A program made the position numbers and the translations under genes. DNA of 64,000 nt. Origin: Prorocentrum cordatum. Lineage: Eukaryota; Sar; Dinophyceae; Prorocentrales; Prorocentraceae. The stretch covers positions 108,501-172,500 of the forward strand of contig CAUYUJ010014172.1 in NCBI GenBank assembly GCA_963575745.1, given 5' to 3'. This document shows positions 21,775 to 32,600 of this stretch, piece by piece. Within the stretch, counting starts at the first letter, position 1; every line of letters starts with the position of its first letter. Below the pieces are notes generated by a model. The model ran no database searches and was not told the DNA's origin. It saw only the letters and a list, made by a program, of their open reading frames with translations.

Positions 21775-21890
21775 TTCCGCCCGCCCCCACCCCCCCTTCA
21801 CCCCCTCCTCCCTCCTCCTCCTCCTCCTCCTCCTCCTCCTCCTCCTCCTCCTCCTCCTCCTTTCCCCTCCTCCTCTGCCCTCGTCCTCCC
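21775..21890. repeat. CTC/CCC microsatellite
   Basis: C-run interspersed (CTC)n, about 20 units, beside the 3' end of the second LINE. Confidence 0.92.
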
Positions 21891-22259
21891 CCGTGCTCCC
21901 TCCGAAACACGGGTGTGCCATGCTTCCCCCGCCGAACCATGTAGAGCCTCTCGGGGCAGGAGAAAAAACAAGGAAAGAGCGAACGAAACCTGATCGGGTG
22001 TCGGTCCAGCCGTGTCGCGGCGCCGCCTGGCGACCAGCTCCGCCGCTCAGGTCGCGAGGGAGCGTAAGGGCGTGGCGTGCGGCGGAGATTGCGTTGCGGA
22101 TGTCTTGGGGGGCCTTGTTCAAGCCGTCCTTGATGATGTGCTTGGCTCTCGTCGCCGCAGCCACCCGAGCGGCTGAAGTGATGCCGTTATCGCGGCCATA
22201 CTCTGTGTCCAAGGAATGTAGCGCGAGACGAACCATGACCTCGCTGCTGAGAACCCCAA

Positions 22260-22420
22260 AAGAAATCGCGAGGTGGTGCAATATCTTGTTGCAGAAGAGG
22301 TAATGCGGGATGGCGTCGTCGTCGGTGCTTCCGATGACGCCGGAACGGCACTGTAGGGCGACGTAAATCCGCGTTGCAGTCGTCCATGCTCAAGAGAGGG
22401 CTGTCATCATGGCCTGCGCG
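22260..22420 (-). pseudogene. LINE zinc-binding tail (C...HYxxC)
   Basis: Translating the minus strand through 22380-22275 gives ATRIYVALQCRSGV...DDAIPHYLFC: one Cys, an Asp cluster, then H-Y-L-F-C. Family members usually have C-x-x-G-C; here the second Cys is replaced by Val. The downstream frame (to 22050) continues with SARHALTLPRD and then ends. Such tails bind nucleic acid during target-primed reverse transcription. Confidence 0.55.
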
Positions 22421-23346
22421 CGGGCGGGCGCAAACGTCGCCGAGCGTGTGCGGAGGCGAAGCCAGCAATCAGGGAGATCTCCAGGGAATTGCTCCACTTG
22501 CATGAGATCTAGCGCGTCAGGGTCGCGACCGTCACCGCCGTCGCGGAGTGGCGGGTCATCGTCGCCAGGGGTGCGGCCACGATGGATGGGCACCCATCGA
22601 CGGCGAACGTAGCGTTCATCCGTGGCGCGTCGGCGGGGAGCTGCTGGCTGTCTAGCGCGGCGAGGATCACCACCCACATGTCCGAGGATAGCAGATTCGA
22701 CAGCGGAAATCGACGCGCCAGGCCGCCCAGTCCGCCTCGCAACTGGCGGGGCGATCTTGAAAGAAGAGCGTCAGGTAGCCAGCGAGCAGTCAAACGTGCA
22801 GCTCGGATCGGAAGGCATTCGCGCGCACGCACCGCTCGGGTTGCCGCTGGGTCACCATGAAGAGCAGATCGGTGATGAGGAAACCTGGCGACGATTCGCT
22901 TCTAGATCGCGATGCGGAAGGTGTCAAAGTGAAGCCTGTCTTAGAGCAAGTTAATATGCCCTCTCAGGGGTGAGCCGCGCTGGTTTCTTGTCGCTGTCGC
23001 CGACGTTGTTCTGCAACAGTGCAGCGGCGCCGCGGGGTGCAGCGTGCTCACGAGCGGCCGCGATCGCGCCCTGCGCGCATGATGCAAATCCTGGGCAACG
23101 AACGGGCCTCTCGCAAAAGGAGCTAAGATCCTGCGCGAAGAGGTGGGGGCCCCAGCAAAAAAGCCAGTTGCCCTGCGCGGCGCCCGCGATGTTCGGACGG
23201 GCGAAGGCGCTCTCGAGAATCGCGCTGCGCCAGATGCCCCAGTTCGGGGCGCTCCGCCGCGTCGCTGCCGCCGTCAACGCCCCGACGTCGTTCAAGACTT
23301 CGCGCCAGCCCAGCGGGCCACGCCGAAGCAGTCGGTATCGGCGAAG

Positions 23347-24453
23347 CTATCCGGCGCCGACCTCAGTTGTCCGCAAATGTCCGGGCGTTCCTTCGCGGGG
23401 ATGCCCCGGGGAACGGGGGGGGAGGGGCTCGTGCAACTGGCCCGCGTAGGACAGGCAAGAGACCGCTGCGACATCGTGGATTTTGATGCTTCCGTTGCGA
23501 GGGCACCCGGAGTCCGCCGGCTCCAGGGGGCGGCGCCGCACCTTGGAAGCGGGGGCGCGCCGTTGATCGCGCGAGCCGGCGACGGGGCCGACAGTGGCGA
23601 GGTGTCGAGCCTTGCCCTGGATCAGAAAGCTCCCCCCTGGGACATGAACAGCATGACGCAACCAGGTCGGCGCGACTATGCGCCCCGTGGACTGGGGCAC
23701 GAGGCCAGCGAGGGAGTCGGGGGCGAGAGGATGGGGAGCCGGTCGTTCGATGTCCATGAGCCTTGCGAAGATGATCCCAAGGTCGTCGGCGCATGCGCGA
23801 ACGAGACCACGCTGGAGAGCTCGAAGTTCGGCGGCCAGAGCGCGCGCCACTGCGCCGCCCAGCGGGCGGCCTCGCGCTGCGCCCAGGTCGGCACACAGCG
23901 GCGGGCCGAGGGCGCCTCCGAGACAGGGGTGCGACAGCGGGAATGCGTGGCGCGCCCCGAGTAGCTGCCTCACATCACAGTGCAATCCCCGCCGTTGGGA
24001 CCGCCAGCGTCCATTGTCGGTTAAGCGATATTGGAAAGGTGCGGCCATGCCCGTGGGGGCGAGCGCGAGAAATTGTCCCTCGGCTTCAGGCGCGGCATTG
24101 GGTCTGCAGGCATCTGCGCCCAGCGTGACATACTTGCCCAGGAATTGGCGACCTCTGACAAAACCCTGCTGCTTCTCGGCGGCCAGTGGGGCTGTCGCGC
24201 TGAGTCCTTGTTCGTTGCGGAAGCGGTAATATTGATGCCTGTGTTCTCCGTGCTGAGAGGCCGGAGGGTGGCTGGAGCGCGCGCGCACTCGATGTTCCCC
24301 AGAGGCTCGACTCCTGTCGGCAGCGTCGCCATCGTCGCGTGGTCGAGGTCGCGCGGGGCGTCCGCGGTGACGTCGCTGTCGGAGAGCGTCGCGGCGATGA
24401 CGTGGTCGGAGAGTGTCGCAATCGCGCGGGCGGCGCCAGGGGGGCGCATCCAC
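23347..24453 (-). pseudogene. LINE reverse transcriptase (CADD type)
   Basis: In the 368-codon frame, Q-Q-G-F-V-R-G-R-Q-F at residues 95-104 is the conserved finger motif (QxGFxxGRx). A-C-A-D-D-L-G at residues 220-226 is the catalytic motif C. Between them motif B is reduced to G-R-P-L-G-G (195-200). Downstream, AVSCLSYAGQLHEPLPP (near residue 330) is the thumb segment normally seen after motif C in this family. The stretch between 106 and 190 is out of frame relative to the ancestral protein, since motif A cannot be found. The enzyme would be inactive. Confidence 0.65.
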
Positions 24454-25450
24454 TCCCGACGCGGGGGGGGGGGGGCGGGGGGGGCGTCGGGGCCTGGAGT
24501 CGCGCGACGCAGAGCATGGAAAGGTCGCCTTTACCTGGGGGGGGGGGGAAAGGAGGCGGGGTTGCCGCGGGCAGTCTCCATTGAAGTCGCTCGCGATGGC
24601 GATTTGGGGGGCGTCCGAGGCATGGGCGGCTGGCGCTCAGTGGTTGAGAATGGCCGCGAGCATTTGGCTGGGCTCCACGGCAACGGCCGGCGTCGACCCC
24701 GACGCCCGCGCGGATCGGGAGACGAGAGAAGAGCATCCACGGTTCACCCCTACTGCCCGCAGGGCCTGGCGGCCGCGCTGCCCCCAACGATCGCCGATGG
24801 CAGCGCGATGTGGGGCGCGAAGGCACGGAGGCGAGCGGCAGCTTTTGCGCGTCGTTCTTCGCTGCGACCAGCATGGGCGGTGTCTGTCTTCCTGGTAGAT
24901 GCTGCCGCGACGTTCTGCGCGACGGTGGCCGACCTCGGCGCGCGCGGTGAACTTCTCGGCCAGAGGTGCATCCTGGCGCCAAACTGCTCGGGCGATGCCT
25001 CAGAGGGTCGCGCCGCACACCTCCATCATAGTGTTCCTCAGCTGGCTGGTGAGTTGCGCCGCGGGGTCGGCGGCCGCGACGCGCGTGGTTTTCGCGGGGC
25101 GCCGCTGGTCAACGGGCGAAATCTGGAAAATGGGATGGGGCCCGGCAGTCTTCTCGAAGTAGTGGGCGCAGTGCGGGGGGGTCGACAGCGCAGGCGGGAA
25201 GGTCGCGGTCTCGCCCGGGGCGCTGGCGGGCAGGGCGCGCACGCGGCTGCGCGATCTCAGGGTCGCTGACCATTCCATCAGGAAGCTCCAGATGGGGCGC
25301 TGTCAGCGTCGAGGGCCGCCCCCACCGTCGGCGCGATGTGCGAGGGCAAGATATTGACGCAGCGGTCGATCGTGGACTCCGTCATGTTCGCGACGCTGCG
25401 GCGGGCGGTGGGGACAAATGCTGGGAGGAAGGGCCCTCCCAGAAGACGGG

Positions 25451-26527
25451 TCAGCACTGGTAGTGTTGTGCTTCGCTCGTGGACGAGCCCGCAGGGGCGT
25501 CGAGGCTCTCGGGCGGGATCTCCGCGATGTTGAAGTCGCCGAGCATGGTGGGCGCGCGCGGCGTTGGGCCTGCTGCCGCGCGAGCACGATGTTGAAGCAA
25601 GCGCTGTCTGATGCCCTCGCGGTCGCTCGTCGAGCGGTCGCGGATGCGGACGTTGAGCGCAGTGGCGTCGAACGCCCCGGTGGCGCCCGCGATTCTGAGT
25701 CGGGCAGATCTCCGTTGAACCACTTCGGCGGAGGACCGCAGATGGCGCCTGTCAGGCGGGCGGCCCGGCTCGACCGCGCCGATGCTAAGCGGGGAAGCCA
25801 GAGCCGCCAGCGGACAGCTGCGGCAGTCCACTGCGCGCGGGCAGGCTCGCCAGGAGCGGCGCCAGTGCGCAGCTGGGCGGGGGCCTCGCAGGCGACGCAG
25901 CCATGAGCGCGGTGAATCCGAAGGTCGATGGGCGGGGGGCGGTCGCCGATGAGCTTGGCGACGCGTTTGACCCAGGCCTGTCTGCGGACTGTCTGCGGCC
26001 CCGTGCCCGCCGACGCGTGGGGCGAAATGGGGCGGCGCCAGCGACGGGGGCCCGGCGCGCCCGCCATTGGCGGCCAACCCGGCATGCTTCGCGTTGTTCG
26101 CGGACGCGCGGCCCTGCCGCACGCGCGCCGCCCGCGTCGGTGAAGCTGCTGCGCTTGGCGAGCCTCGTTGCGTTGAAAGCAATGTGCTCGTCGCCGACCT
26201 GCGCGGTCTGGAGCGCGCGGCCAGCGCGATCTCGCGGTCGAGTCGTCGGTGGCGACGGCGGTGGCGCAGCCGCGCGAGAAGGCGAAGGGGTTGGCAGGGC
26301 GGCCTCAGGCGCCGATGGCGTCCAGATGGAGCCAGGACTGGCGGAGCTCGGCGTCGCCCGCGATGCGCTGAGCTATTCGACGGATTCGCGCATGGCGTGG
26401 AGGCCGGCGGCGACCGCGGCGGCCGGCTGAAGGGGCTGTACTCAGGCGGCTGCTGCGACGAACTTGGCGGCGGCCGCGACTGGGCGGCGGCCATCTTGAC
26501 ATGCGCCACGAGAATGGATACTAACAC
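25451..26527 (-). pseudogene. LINE endonuclease domain, degenerate
   Basis: A 358-codon open frame, mostly Arg/Pro/Ala-rich and clearly shifting out of the ancestral frame. Near its end it reads TMLGDFNIAEIPPESLDAP: the G-D-F-N is the catalytic Asp/Asn motif of EEP endonucleases. Near the amino end V-K-M-A-A-A-Q may align with the first strand. Only the GDFN segment is convincing. Confidence 0.45.
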
Positions 26528-26540
26528 TTGTCGGGTTGAG

Positions 26541-28345
26541 CAAAGATTTCATGCGCATGTAGTTTGGAGGCCGCGTTGACAAGTGCGCATACGTCGGGGG
26601 CGCGCTGCGTCTGTCCGCGGCTGGGGCCCCTGCCCCAATCTGGACGCCGCCGTCGATTTCCCCGCCGCAGTCGAGCTCCGCGCGGACGCAGGCATGCTCG
26701 ATGGCGAGGGCGACGCTTAATCATGGCGCGGCGTTCCCAATGGCGGTCCAGACGGGCGTCCCAGCTCCGTTGCAGTAGTGGGTCGTCGCGTGGGCGGCCA
26801 CCTCTGCGACTCCGCTTCCGCCGTCGCCCATGGGCTCGTCCTCCTCCATCATAAAGATAATGACGTCTGATACGTCTACGAAGAAGTAGTCGTCGCGGTC
26901 GCGATCGCCGTCGGCGCGACACCCAATAACAATCGGTGAAGCGGCGGAGGGCGCGTCGGTGGTGGCGGAGGCGGCATTCAACAATCGCTGGCGGCGAACC
27001 TGGCCTCGGCGGGGGCGGGGCCGCCGTGTCTGGTTCCACCTGGGCAATAGGTTTCCGCTAATGCCCAGTTGGCCAGTTCGCACGGGAATCCACCGCGAGG
27101 GCGCGTTTCCGCAGTCTGATTTACATGTAGCTAGAGCACGGCCTGACTTGCAAAATTCTGCGGTGGGGCCATCTTCGTCGTCGTCATCCGTCCCGCGCCG
27201 TTCTCGAGAGAGAATCGGGGGCGCTTTGGGATTTGCTGCCCCAGTCCCCCCTTGCGCCGCGGAAGCGAGCTCGATGCTCGGACGCGAATCAGTTCTCGTG
27301 GCCTAAGTACCCGATGAAGTTGGCATTATCCGAACCAGAGTGAGCTGCATAATCACCCCCGCCCCTCCGCCCGTGAACCTGTCCTCTTTCGGACAACGTT
27401 TGGCCGCGTGCTTACCGCTGTCACATCTGCACAATTACATGATTAGTTGATCGCGCCCACGTGGGTTCCCCTTCTGCCTCTCCCTTCTTCATGGGGTTCG
27501 TCTACCCTTGCTCTTACCAAGTCTACCATCGCATCTTTCGTCGCATTCATCCCTCGGTCAGCTAGACAGAAACGCTGCGATGCCCATGCCATGCGAGCGC
27601 CTTCGCCCTGATGTTCCCGTTCCTTTGCCTCCCAATAATCTCCTGACCTGACGCCGTGCTCTACGCGCAGGTTTCCTTTTGCATCGTCGCCATCGCCTTC
27701 TGGCAGGTTATAGGCTGCGCACGAATGGCCCAACCCAAAAAATGCGGAAACGTCAAATTGATTTGCGTAACGAAGTATATCCGGCCAATCCAAGTCCATC
27801 TGCCCATCTGAGGGCCCCATGTCGGTGTCTGCGCCGGAACCGATCGGAACTGCAGGGCCGGCCTGTGCGGCTCGCGTCAGGGCGGCTGGAAGTTAAGGGG
27901 CCCCAAGGGAAGGCATGCTTGTCCCCCGTTTTGCGATGACAGGAAATTGGCCCTTATCCGAGAGAGTGGCACAGGGCTTCCGCCTGCAGGTCCGCAAGCA
28001 GCTTGGGAAGCGCAGTCTCCGGGTATGGGTTGGTGCCCGTCGTGGGTCACGAAGGTGCCGACGTGCGCGGTGTCTCGTCACTTTCCTCCGCCTCGGCCGA
28101 AGATGCTTCAGAGGTTGCTGGGGAGTGCATCGATGATGCGGCCCGTATAGCGCATCCGCTCAAGTAGGTAGTCGTGCGAATGTTGGGTGTGGGGCGTATG
28201 TCCGTTGGGTGGCTGCAACAGCGTGATGGTTCTCTGTTGAGCAATATGTAGGGCCCGCAATCGCATGGTAGCGAGTCGTTGGAGTTCGTGATATCGAACC
28301 CTGCACACTAGGCCTTGAGCCGCGCGAGCTCGAATCTGGGGAGCG
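26541..28345. other. Unassigned; one protein-like minus-strand frame
   Basis: The frame at 27443-27820 (minus, 125 codons) has a balanced amino-acid composition (MDLDWPDILRYANQF start region, acidic middle, basic end), unlike the Arg/Pro-rich shadows around it. No domain is recognised. The frame at 26721-27083 (minus) contains an acidic stretch with MMEEDEPMGD. These could be fragments of a retroelement ORF1 or of a host exon. Confidence 0.3.
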
Positions 28346-29098
28346 TCATGTCAACTCGTCCCCCTGAGATGACGTGGTGGGCGGTTGCTGCGCCGACGAC
28401 TCCCTTGTGTCGCAACTGCGCCCGCCCGAGGGTGGTCTCGCCGCACTGCGCGGCACGCGTTTGAACCAGGCCTGCACAGTGCTGCCGTTCACGGTTGCGA
28501 CGCCAAGTTGCGCGGTCAGTCGCGCTTGCGCCGCCCGCTCTTTAAGTTGACCGGGCGCCCGCGTTGCTCGCATTGCGGCCGCCCAGGCAGCGGGCGCTGT
28601 GCGCGCGCGCTGGCCGGCAGGACAGGCTCTGCCTGCACGAGTTGAAATTCGCGCGACAGCTGGGCGGCCTCCCCCTGCTTGGGGACTTCGTTGGGGCGCG
28701 AAAAAAGGTCGGCGCACTTGGGCGACGATGGTACGCAACCTATCTCCTATCCATATGCTGACACACAGCGCGGCCGCAATCAGCCAGATCGCCGCCGCGA
28801 GCTCCCTGCTCTGGTCGTCGGCCGCAGAGCCCGCGAGCGCATTGTACAATGCCGCGGCGTTGTCTTCCCAGATCTCCAGAAATGCCCCGCGCAATTCCTC
28901 TAGTTTTGATGCGAGCAGCATCGGGTTTGCCAAGAGTTCAGCCTGCGAGTTTCGCTGCTCTTTCCCGTGCTGCGTTAATTCGCGGTAGAGCGCTCGCGGG
29001 ATGCGGGCGGACATGATCCACTGTTCGCTGCCACTCACGACGAGCACGGCACCGACGCCCCCTGCGGCGGCAGCCGTGCCCGCGACCCGCCCACCCAA
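28346..29098 (-). pseudogene. Retroelement RNase H-like domain
   Basis: In the 250-codon frame, G-V-G-A-V-L-V (14-20) matches the first strand. S-Q-A-E-L-L (51-56) is the Glu-containing helix start, and I-W-E-D-N-A-A-A-L (76-84) has the conserved Asp-Asn after a hydrophobic strand. QSRELAAAIW (96-105) is the next helix. The order 'GAxL..., QAELL, xxDNxxA, SxxLxxxxW' matches the RNase H domain that follows RT in DIRS-type and related elements. The final W-F-x-R-V/ AD-x-PSR segment is lost by a frameshift near residue 118. Confidence 0.5.
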
Positions 29099-30055
29099 GC
29101 CATCGCGCGCCAGTGATCGCAGGCGTGGCCTCGATAATGGTGGAGCGTGAACTGCAGGAGTGCGCCCGCCATTTCAGGGCGCGCTGCAGGGCCGGGCCCC
29201 GCCCGCCCTTTTGGCGGGACACGATTGGCGCGCGCGTGCGCCCGAGCGCTTGAAGTCCCGCGACCCATATTTTTTCTACGACGGCCGCTGCTGGATTCAG
29301 CCAAGAAGCAGTGCAGTCGTCTATCGGCCGCACTGCATAGCTTGTATACCTGGCCGCTGCTGCACGCGCGGGGGACGCTGCGTCGGCAGCCAGTCTTCAA
29401 ACAGGACCGCGGACTCGATGTCCCCCCCGTCATTCAGGAAAGCCTCCCAGGGGCCCGCCATTTTCCCGGCGCTCGCCTCCTCGAAAGTTTGCCGACGCAC
29501 CGTTCCACGCTCCAGACGCGGCCTGCTCAGAAGAGCCTTAAAGTTTCTTCGCGACGGCCGACAGCAGCCTGAAGCGCCCTATCTAATTCCTCTCGGCATT
29601 GCCCCAGCCGGGATTCATTGAAATTGCAGCGTGCCAAACAGAATTTCCGCGACGGGGAGACCCCTTTCTATGTCCGGACACAATTTCACATCCCGGTGCC
29701 CCGCCGCGGCTAGCATTTCGCGGTGCAAAAGGCCGTGGTGTGCTAGCGGCAAGACGGCCGCCACGTCGCTTGCTAGTTCGCTGCGCCACTTTGCTCGCGC
29801 CAGCTCGGACTCCCGCGCAATTCGTTGCCAACGGCGCACTTGTGCGCAGTCTTTCATCCACCCGAGGGAATTCAACATGCCCTCATCTCTACGCTGGGAC
29901 CTAGGGGGCGCGCCTCTCGTGGGGCGCCAGCGCTGCAGTTCCAGTAGTGTACCACGTGCTCGGCTGGGGTGAACTCGCGCCGGCATGTGGTCCCGGCGCC
30001 CATGCTCCTTGGCGGATCGGCGGTTGCTCCAAGCAGCCGCGGGCGGCAGGGCCAT
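28938..30055 (-). pseudogene. RT amino-terminal region with RPIDD motif
   Basis: Frames 29615-30055 and 28938-29333 with their frame-shifted connection can be followed as: W-R-S-E-L-A-S...DVKLCPDIERGLPVAEILFG, then AFLNDGGDI-like, VLFEDWLP, then G-I-Q-A-M-R-P-I-D-D-C-T-A-S-W-L-N. The phrase 'x-R-P-I-D-D-x-x-x-S-x-x-N' preceded by a D-I-x-x-G-L-P segment is what I recall for the start of the RT domain in a dinoflagellate retroelement family. Palm motifs A-C were not found; the following translation is Arg-rich and out of frame. Confidence 0.45.
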
Positions 30056-30321
30056 GGCATGCTGTCTAGTTGCGCGCAGCGCGCTGGGCGCTGCTCTGCC
30101 TGCGCGGGGTTGTACATGTCGAGCTTCGCGCGTTGGTTCGCCTTCTCATCGAGCAGAGAGGCTGCCACGTCGACTATGCTGATTCCCGCGCGCAGAATGG
30201 TCCCGCTGCGCCCGTCGCAGTCGTGACCCACAATCTGCCCTGTCCCTCGCAGACCGCCCGCGCCGTCGGCTGGCGCCGAGCGAGGCCCGCCCCCGGGCGG
30301 GCCCTCCGTCTCGCCAGCTAG

Positions 30322-30966
30322 TCAGTTGTGCCGGTAACGGCACCGGTCGCCGTAGGCGCACGACCCCGTTGCCGTCCAATTCCTGCACGGCGTATCCCCC
30401 TTGCCGACTGCGCTCCCTTTCCCGGCGCCCTTGGGTGGCGTGCCTGCGCCGCCCTTGCCGCGCTGGGTCTGGCGCGGCTCCTGGTGCTGGTTCGCGTTTG
30501 TCTTGCGCCGCTTCGCGTTCGGCTCCTCCAGCGCGCCCCCGGCGCCCTCGCGCACTGTCTGCGCACCGTGCTTGAAAGGTGCGCCGGTCTCGGACAGCGC
30601 CGTCTGCGGCGCATTGGCAAGCCTGTGCGGGCCACGGCAAATCTGCCGCCCATTTCGTCGGCCCCCCCTGGCAACGAGTCCATGACGACGTACGACTTCC
30701 CCGATGTCGCCCAGGTCGCGCGCTGCTCTCTGCCGCGGGTTCTGGAACAGCAGGTGCGCGTGCAAGAGCTCAGGCACGCTGAGCCCGCGGCGCCCCGGAG
30801 ACGGGTTCACACCGCGGCGCGCGCGCGCCCAGAACCTCCCGTGGAAGGTCTCGACGCGGCGCGCGTCCTGCACCCAGCCGGCGAGCAGCAGCAGGTTCTC
30901 TACCGCGAAGCACCACGTTTCAAGTTGGCGCAGCGCATTGGGCGCCTTATCGTCGATGGCCCGCAA
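30322..30966 (-). pseudogene. Gag-like protein with carboxy-terminal CCCH zinc finger
   Basis: A 214-codon frame. Residues 1-60 are helical (LRQLETWCFAVENLLLLAGWVQDARRVE). Residues 135-190 are a Lys/Gln/Gly-rich linker, and the protein ends with C194-x8-C203-x5-C209-x3-H213, an intact CCCH zinc-finger spacing, two residues before the stop. CCCH fingers bind single-stranded RNA. At the end of a retroelement gag-like protein this one probably packaged element RNA. The finger is perfectly preserved although the neighbouring RT is broken. A host CCCH RNA-binding protein is the alternative. Confidence 0.6.
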
Positions 30967-31051
30967 ACGCTACGCCGGCGCGCCTGCCGCCGCAGGGGCG
31001 AGCTGGGACGCTCCCGTCTTCTTCGCGGCCATCGCCTCTGACTGGGCCTTG

Positions 31052-31636
31052 TTAGTCAGCGAAGGCTCGAACTCGCGGTTGGCACGCTTGAGCTTCTCGC
31101 ACCTGCCCCGGAGGCGCAGACTTGGCAGGCGCGCATCTTCTACTTCGCGGTTGCGGCGGCGGCCCTCCAGTCTTGAGTCTCCGCCGCATGTCCTCTGGCT
31201 TCAACTCGTAGTGTGATTCGGCCTGGGCGTCCTTCGCTTCCACTGGGAATGCTTCTGGGTTGCTGGGCTGCCCCGTGGCGTTGTAGAATTTGTGAAAGAG
31301 CTGCGTCGTCTTCGCCCACTCGACAGTCCCAGACTTGACTGCGGCGACGCTCTTGCGGACCACCACGCAGAAAACTTGGTCGACCTTCTTGAATATTATC
31401 GCGCCGCCTTCCCCCTGGAAGTGTTCCGGCGCGGCGCTGTCCGCCGCGAGGGCCGGGCCGGCGAAGCCCCCCCCCTGGGGGCGCGCTTGCGCCGCCTCGG
31501 GCAATTCGCGCATCCGCGCTGCGAAGGGGCGCATTCCGCTCTCTGGCGCGCACGAGCGCGCCGCGGTTCGCGCGGGGCAGAAAAATTGAGCCGCGCGCCT
31601 TGTGAAGCCAAAACGACTACTGACCGCTCCACTCAC
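31052..31636 (-). pseudogene. Upstream gag-like helical region
   Basis: A 194-codon frame with a protein-like middle (residues ~75-150: GGAIIFKKVDQVFCVVVRKSV, EWAKTTQLFHKFYNATGQP). It lies just upstream of the CCCH frame on the same strand with 85 bp between the two frames. It may be the amino-terminal half of the same protein. The first ~60 codons are Arg/Ala/Pro-rich and probably not part of it. Confidence 0.35.
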
Positions 31637-31679
31637 CGCGCTCGCTGCGAATCTCGCGCTGGTCGCGCCGCCGGCCAGG

Positions 31680-31680
<1 letters not shown>

Positions 31681-31738
<58 letters not shown>

Positions 31739-31747
31739 TTTTTTCCC

Positions 31748-31839
<92 letters not shown>
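31681..31839. repeat. CT dinucleotide microsatellite, ~160 bp
   Basis: (CT)n, nearly perfect, with short interruptions (tttttttcccc) near 31737-31749. It separates the gag-like region from the recombinase/RT-like fragment upstream. Confidence 0.97.
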
Positions 31840-31841
<2 letters not shown>

Positions 31842-32600
31842 GCGCTTCAGACATCAACGGAAATGCCTCAACAGCCCGATGGTGGGGGAATGGCGAAGGG
31901 CCCCGCCGACAAGGGACTCTCGATGGCGCCGCGGAAAACACGCGCGAATCGCGGGTGGGATTCTGATGGCGCCGCGGGAAACACACGTGATACCCCAGGG
32001 GCCCCTCGCCGATGGTCGGGGCCGCTGCGTGACTCCAATGACAGCGGACGGTTGCCGAGCGCGCAGGCACCTGGAAGCATCTGCGCCTATCTCCCGGAAG
32101 GGTTGCCTCGAACGCACGCCGACCCTGCGGCCGACGGGTCCGTCCAAATCTTCAACGCCCACTCCGATCCTAGCCGCGTGGCTGGGCCCCCCCCCCCCAT
32201 TGGCGGCCGGTCAGGAGCGCTGTCGGCCCGGCGCTCCGTTCTGGGGGCCGAGAAGATGGCCCGCCCTAGTTCGCGTGTCTGGGGTCGCCGGACCACCTGC
32301 GTCTCGCATTGCTGTTCCTGGCTGCCCGGAAGCGCTGGGCGCGCGCGGCTGGGCCCATCCGCCGCCGCAGTTGCATTCCCCGCGTCCCCGGACAGCGGCG
32401 CCCCCGAAGCGCCGTGCATCCAGGCCTGGCCAGAGGTCCGCTTTTTTTGGGGGGGGCAAAAAAACCGAAATTGCGGAGCCATGCGCGCCCGTGCCTCGTC
32501 CCCGCGTTTCCTCCGGCAACGACGACTTCACTCTTCGCGCGCCTGCTCTCGCTCGTCGAATGACGCGGCGAGGCGATTGCAGCCCATCTTGCGCCGGCTC
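31840..32600. other. Unassigned GC-rich sequence
   Basis: Long open frames on both strands (586 codons plus from 31879, 140 codons minus) without recognisable motif. Two short phrases, aacacgcgaatcgcgggtgggat and neighbours near 31930-31990, look locally duplicated. Confidence 0.4.

Larger units (their letters stand above)
22040..26540 (-). mobile_element. Second decayed LINE, CADD-type RT with HYxxC tail
   Basis: On the minus strand an endonuclease end (G-D-F-N at ~25.53 kb) is followed by an RT finger motif (QGFVRGRQ), an RT catalytic motif (CADD), a thumb region and a Cys/His tail, over 4.5 kb. Boundaries are estimated from the outermost recognisable motifs. The reading frame is broken repeatedly. 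The element is distinct from the LINE at 11.5-18.4 kb: the catalytic box is A-C-A-D-D instead of F-M-D-D, and the tail is a C...HYxxC motif instead of a CxxC pair. The RT fragment at 9.0-10.1 kb may belong to the same group. Confidence 0.7.
28346..31640 (-). mobile_element. Decayed RT/RNase H retroelement with CCCH-finger gag-like protein
   Basis: In minus-strand order: a gag-like region ending in a CCCH zinc finger (31.64-30.32 kb), an RT amino-terminal region with a M-R-P-I-D-D motif (~29.9-29.1 kb) and an RNase H domain (29.1-28.35 kb). An order of gag, RT, RNase H without an AP-type endonuclease fits DIRS-like or other recombinase-dependent retroelements of dinoflagellates better than LINEs. 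No LTRs or inverted termini could be found by eye, so class assignment is tentative. Confidence 0.55.

Noticed and set aside
20334-21944. 536-codon plus-strand frame as a gene
   Set aside because: Arg/Ala-rich composition, runs into poly-Leu/Ser from a CTC microsatellite, and the opposite strand is equally open.
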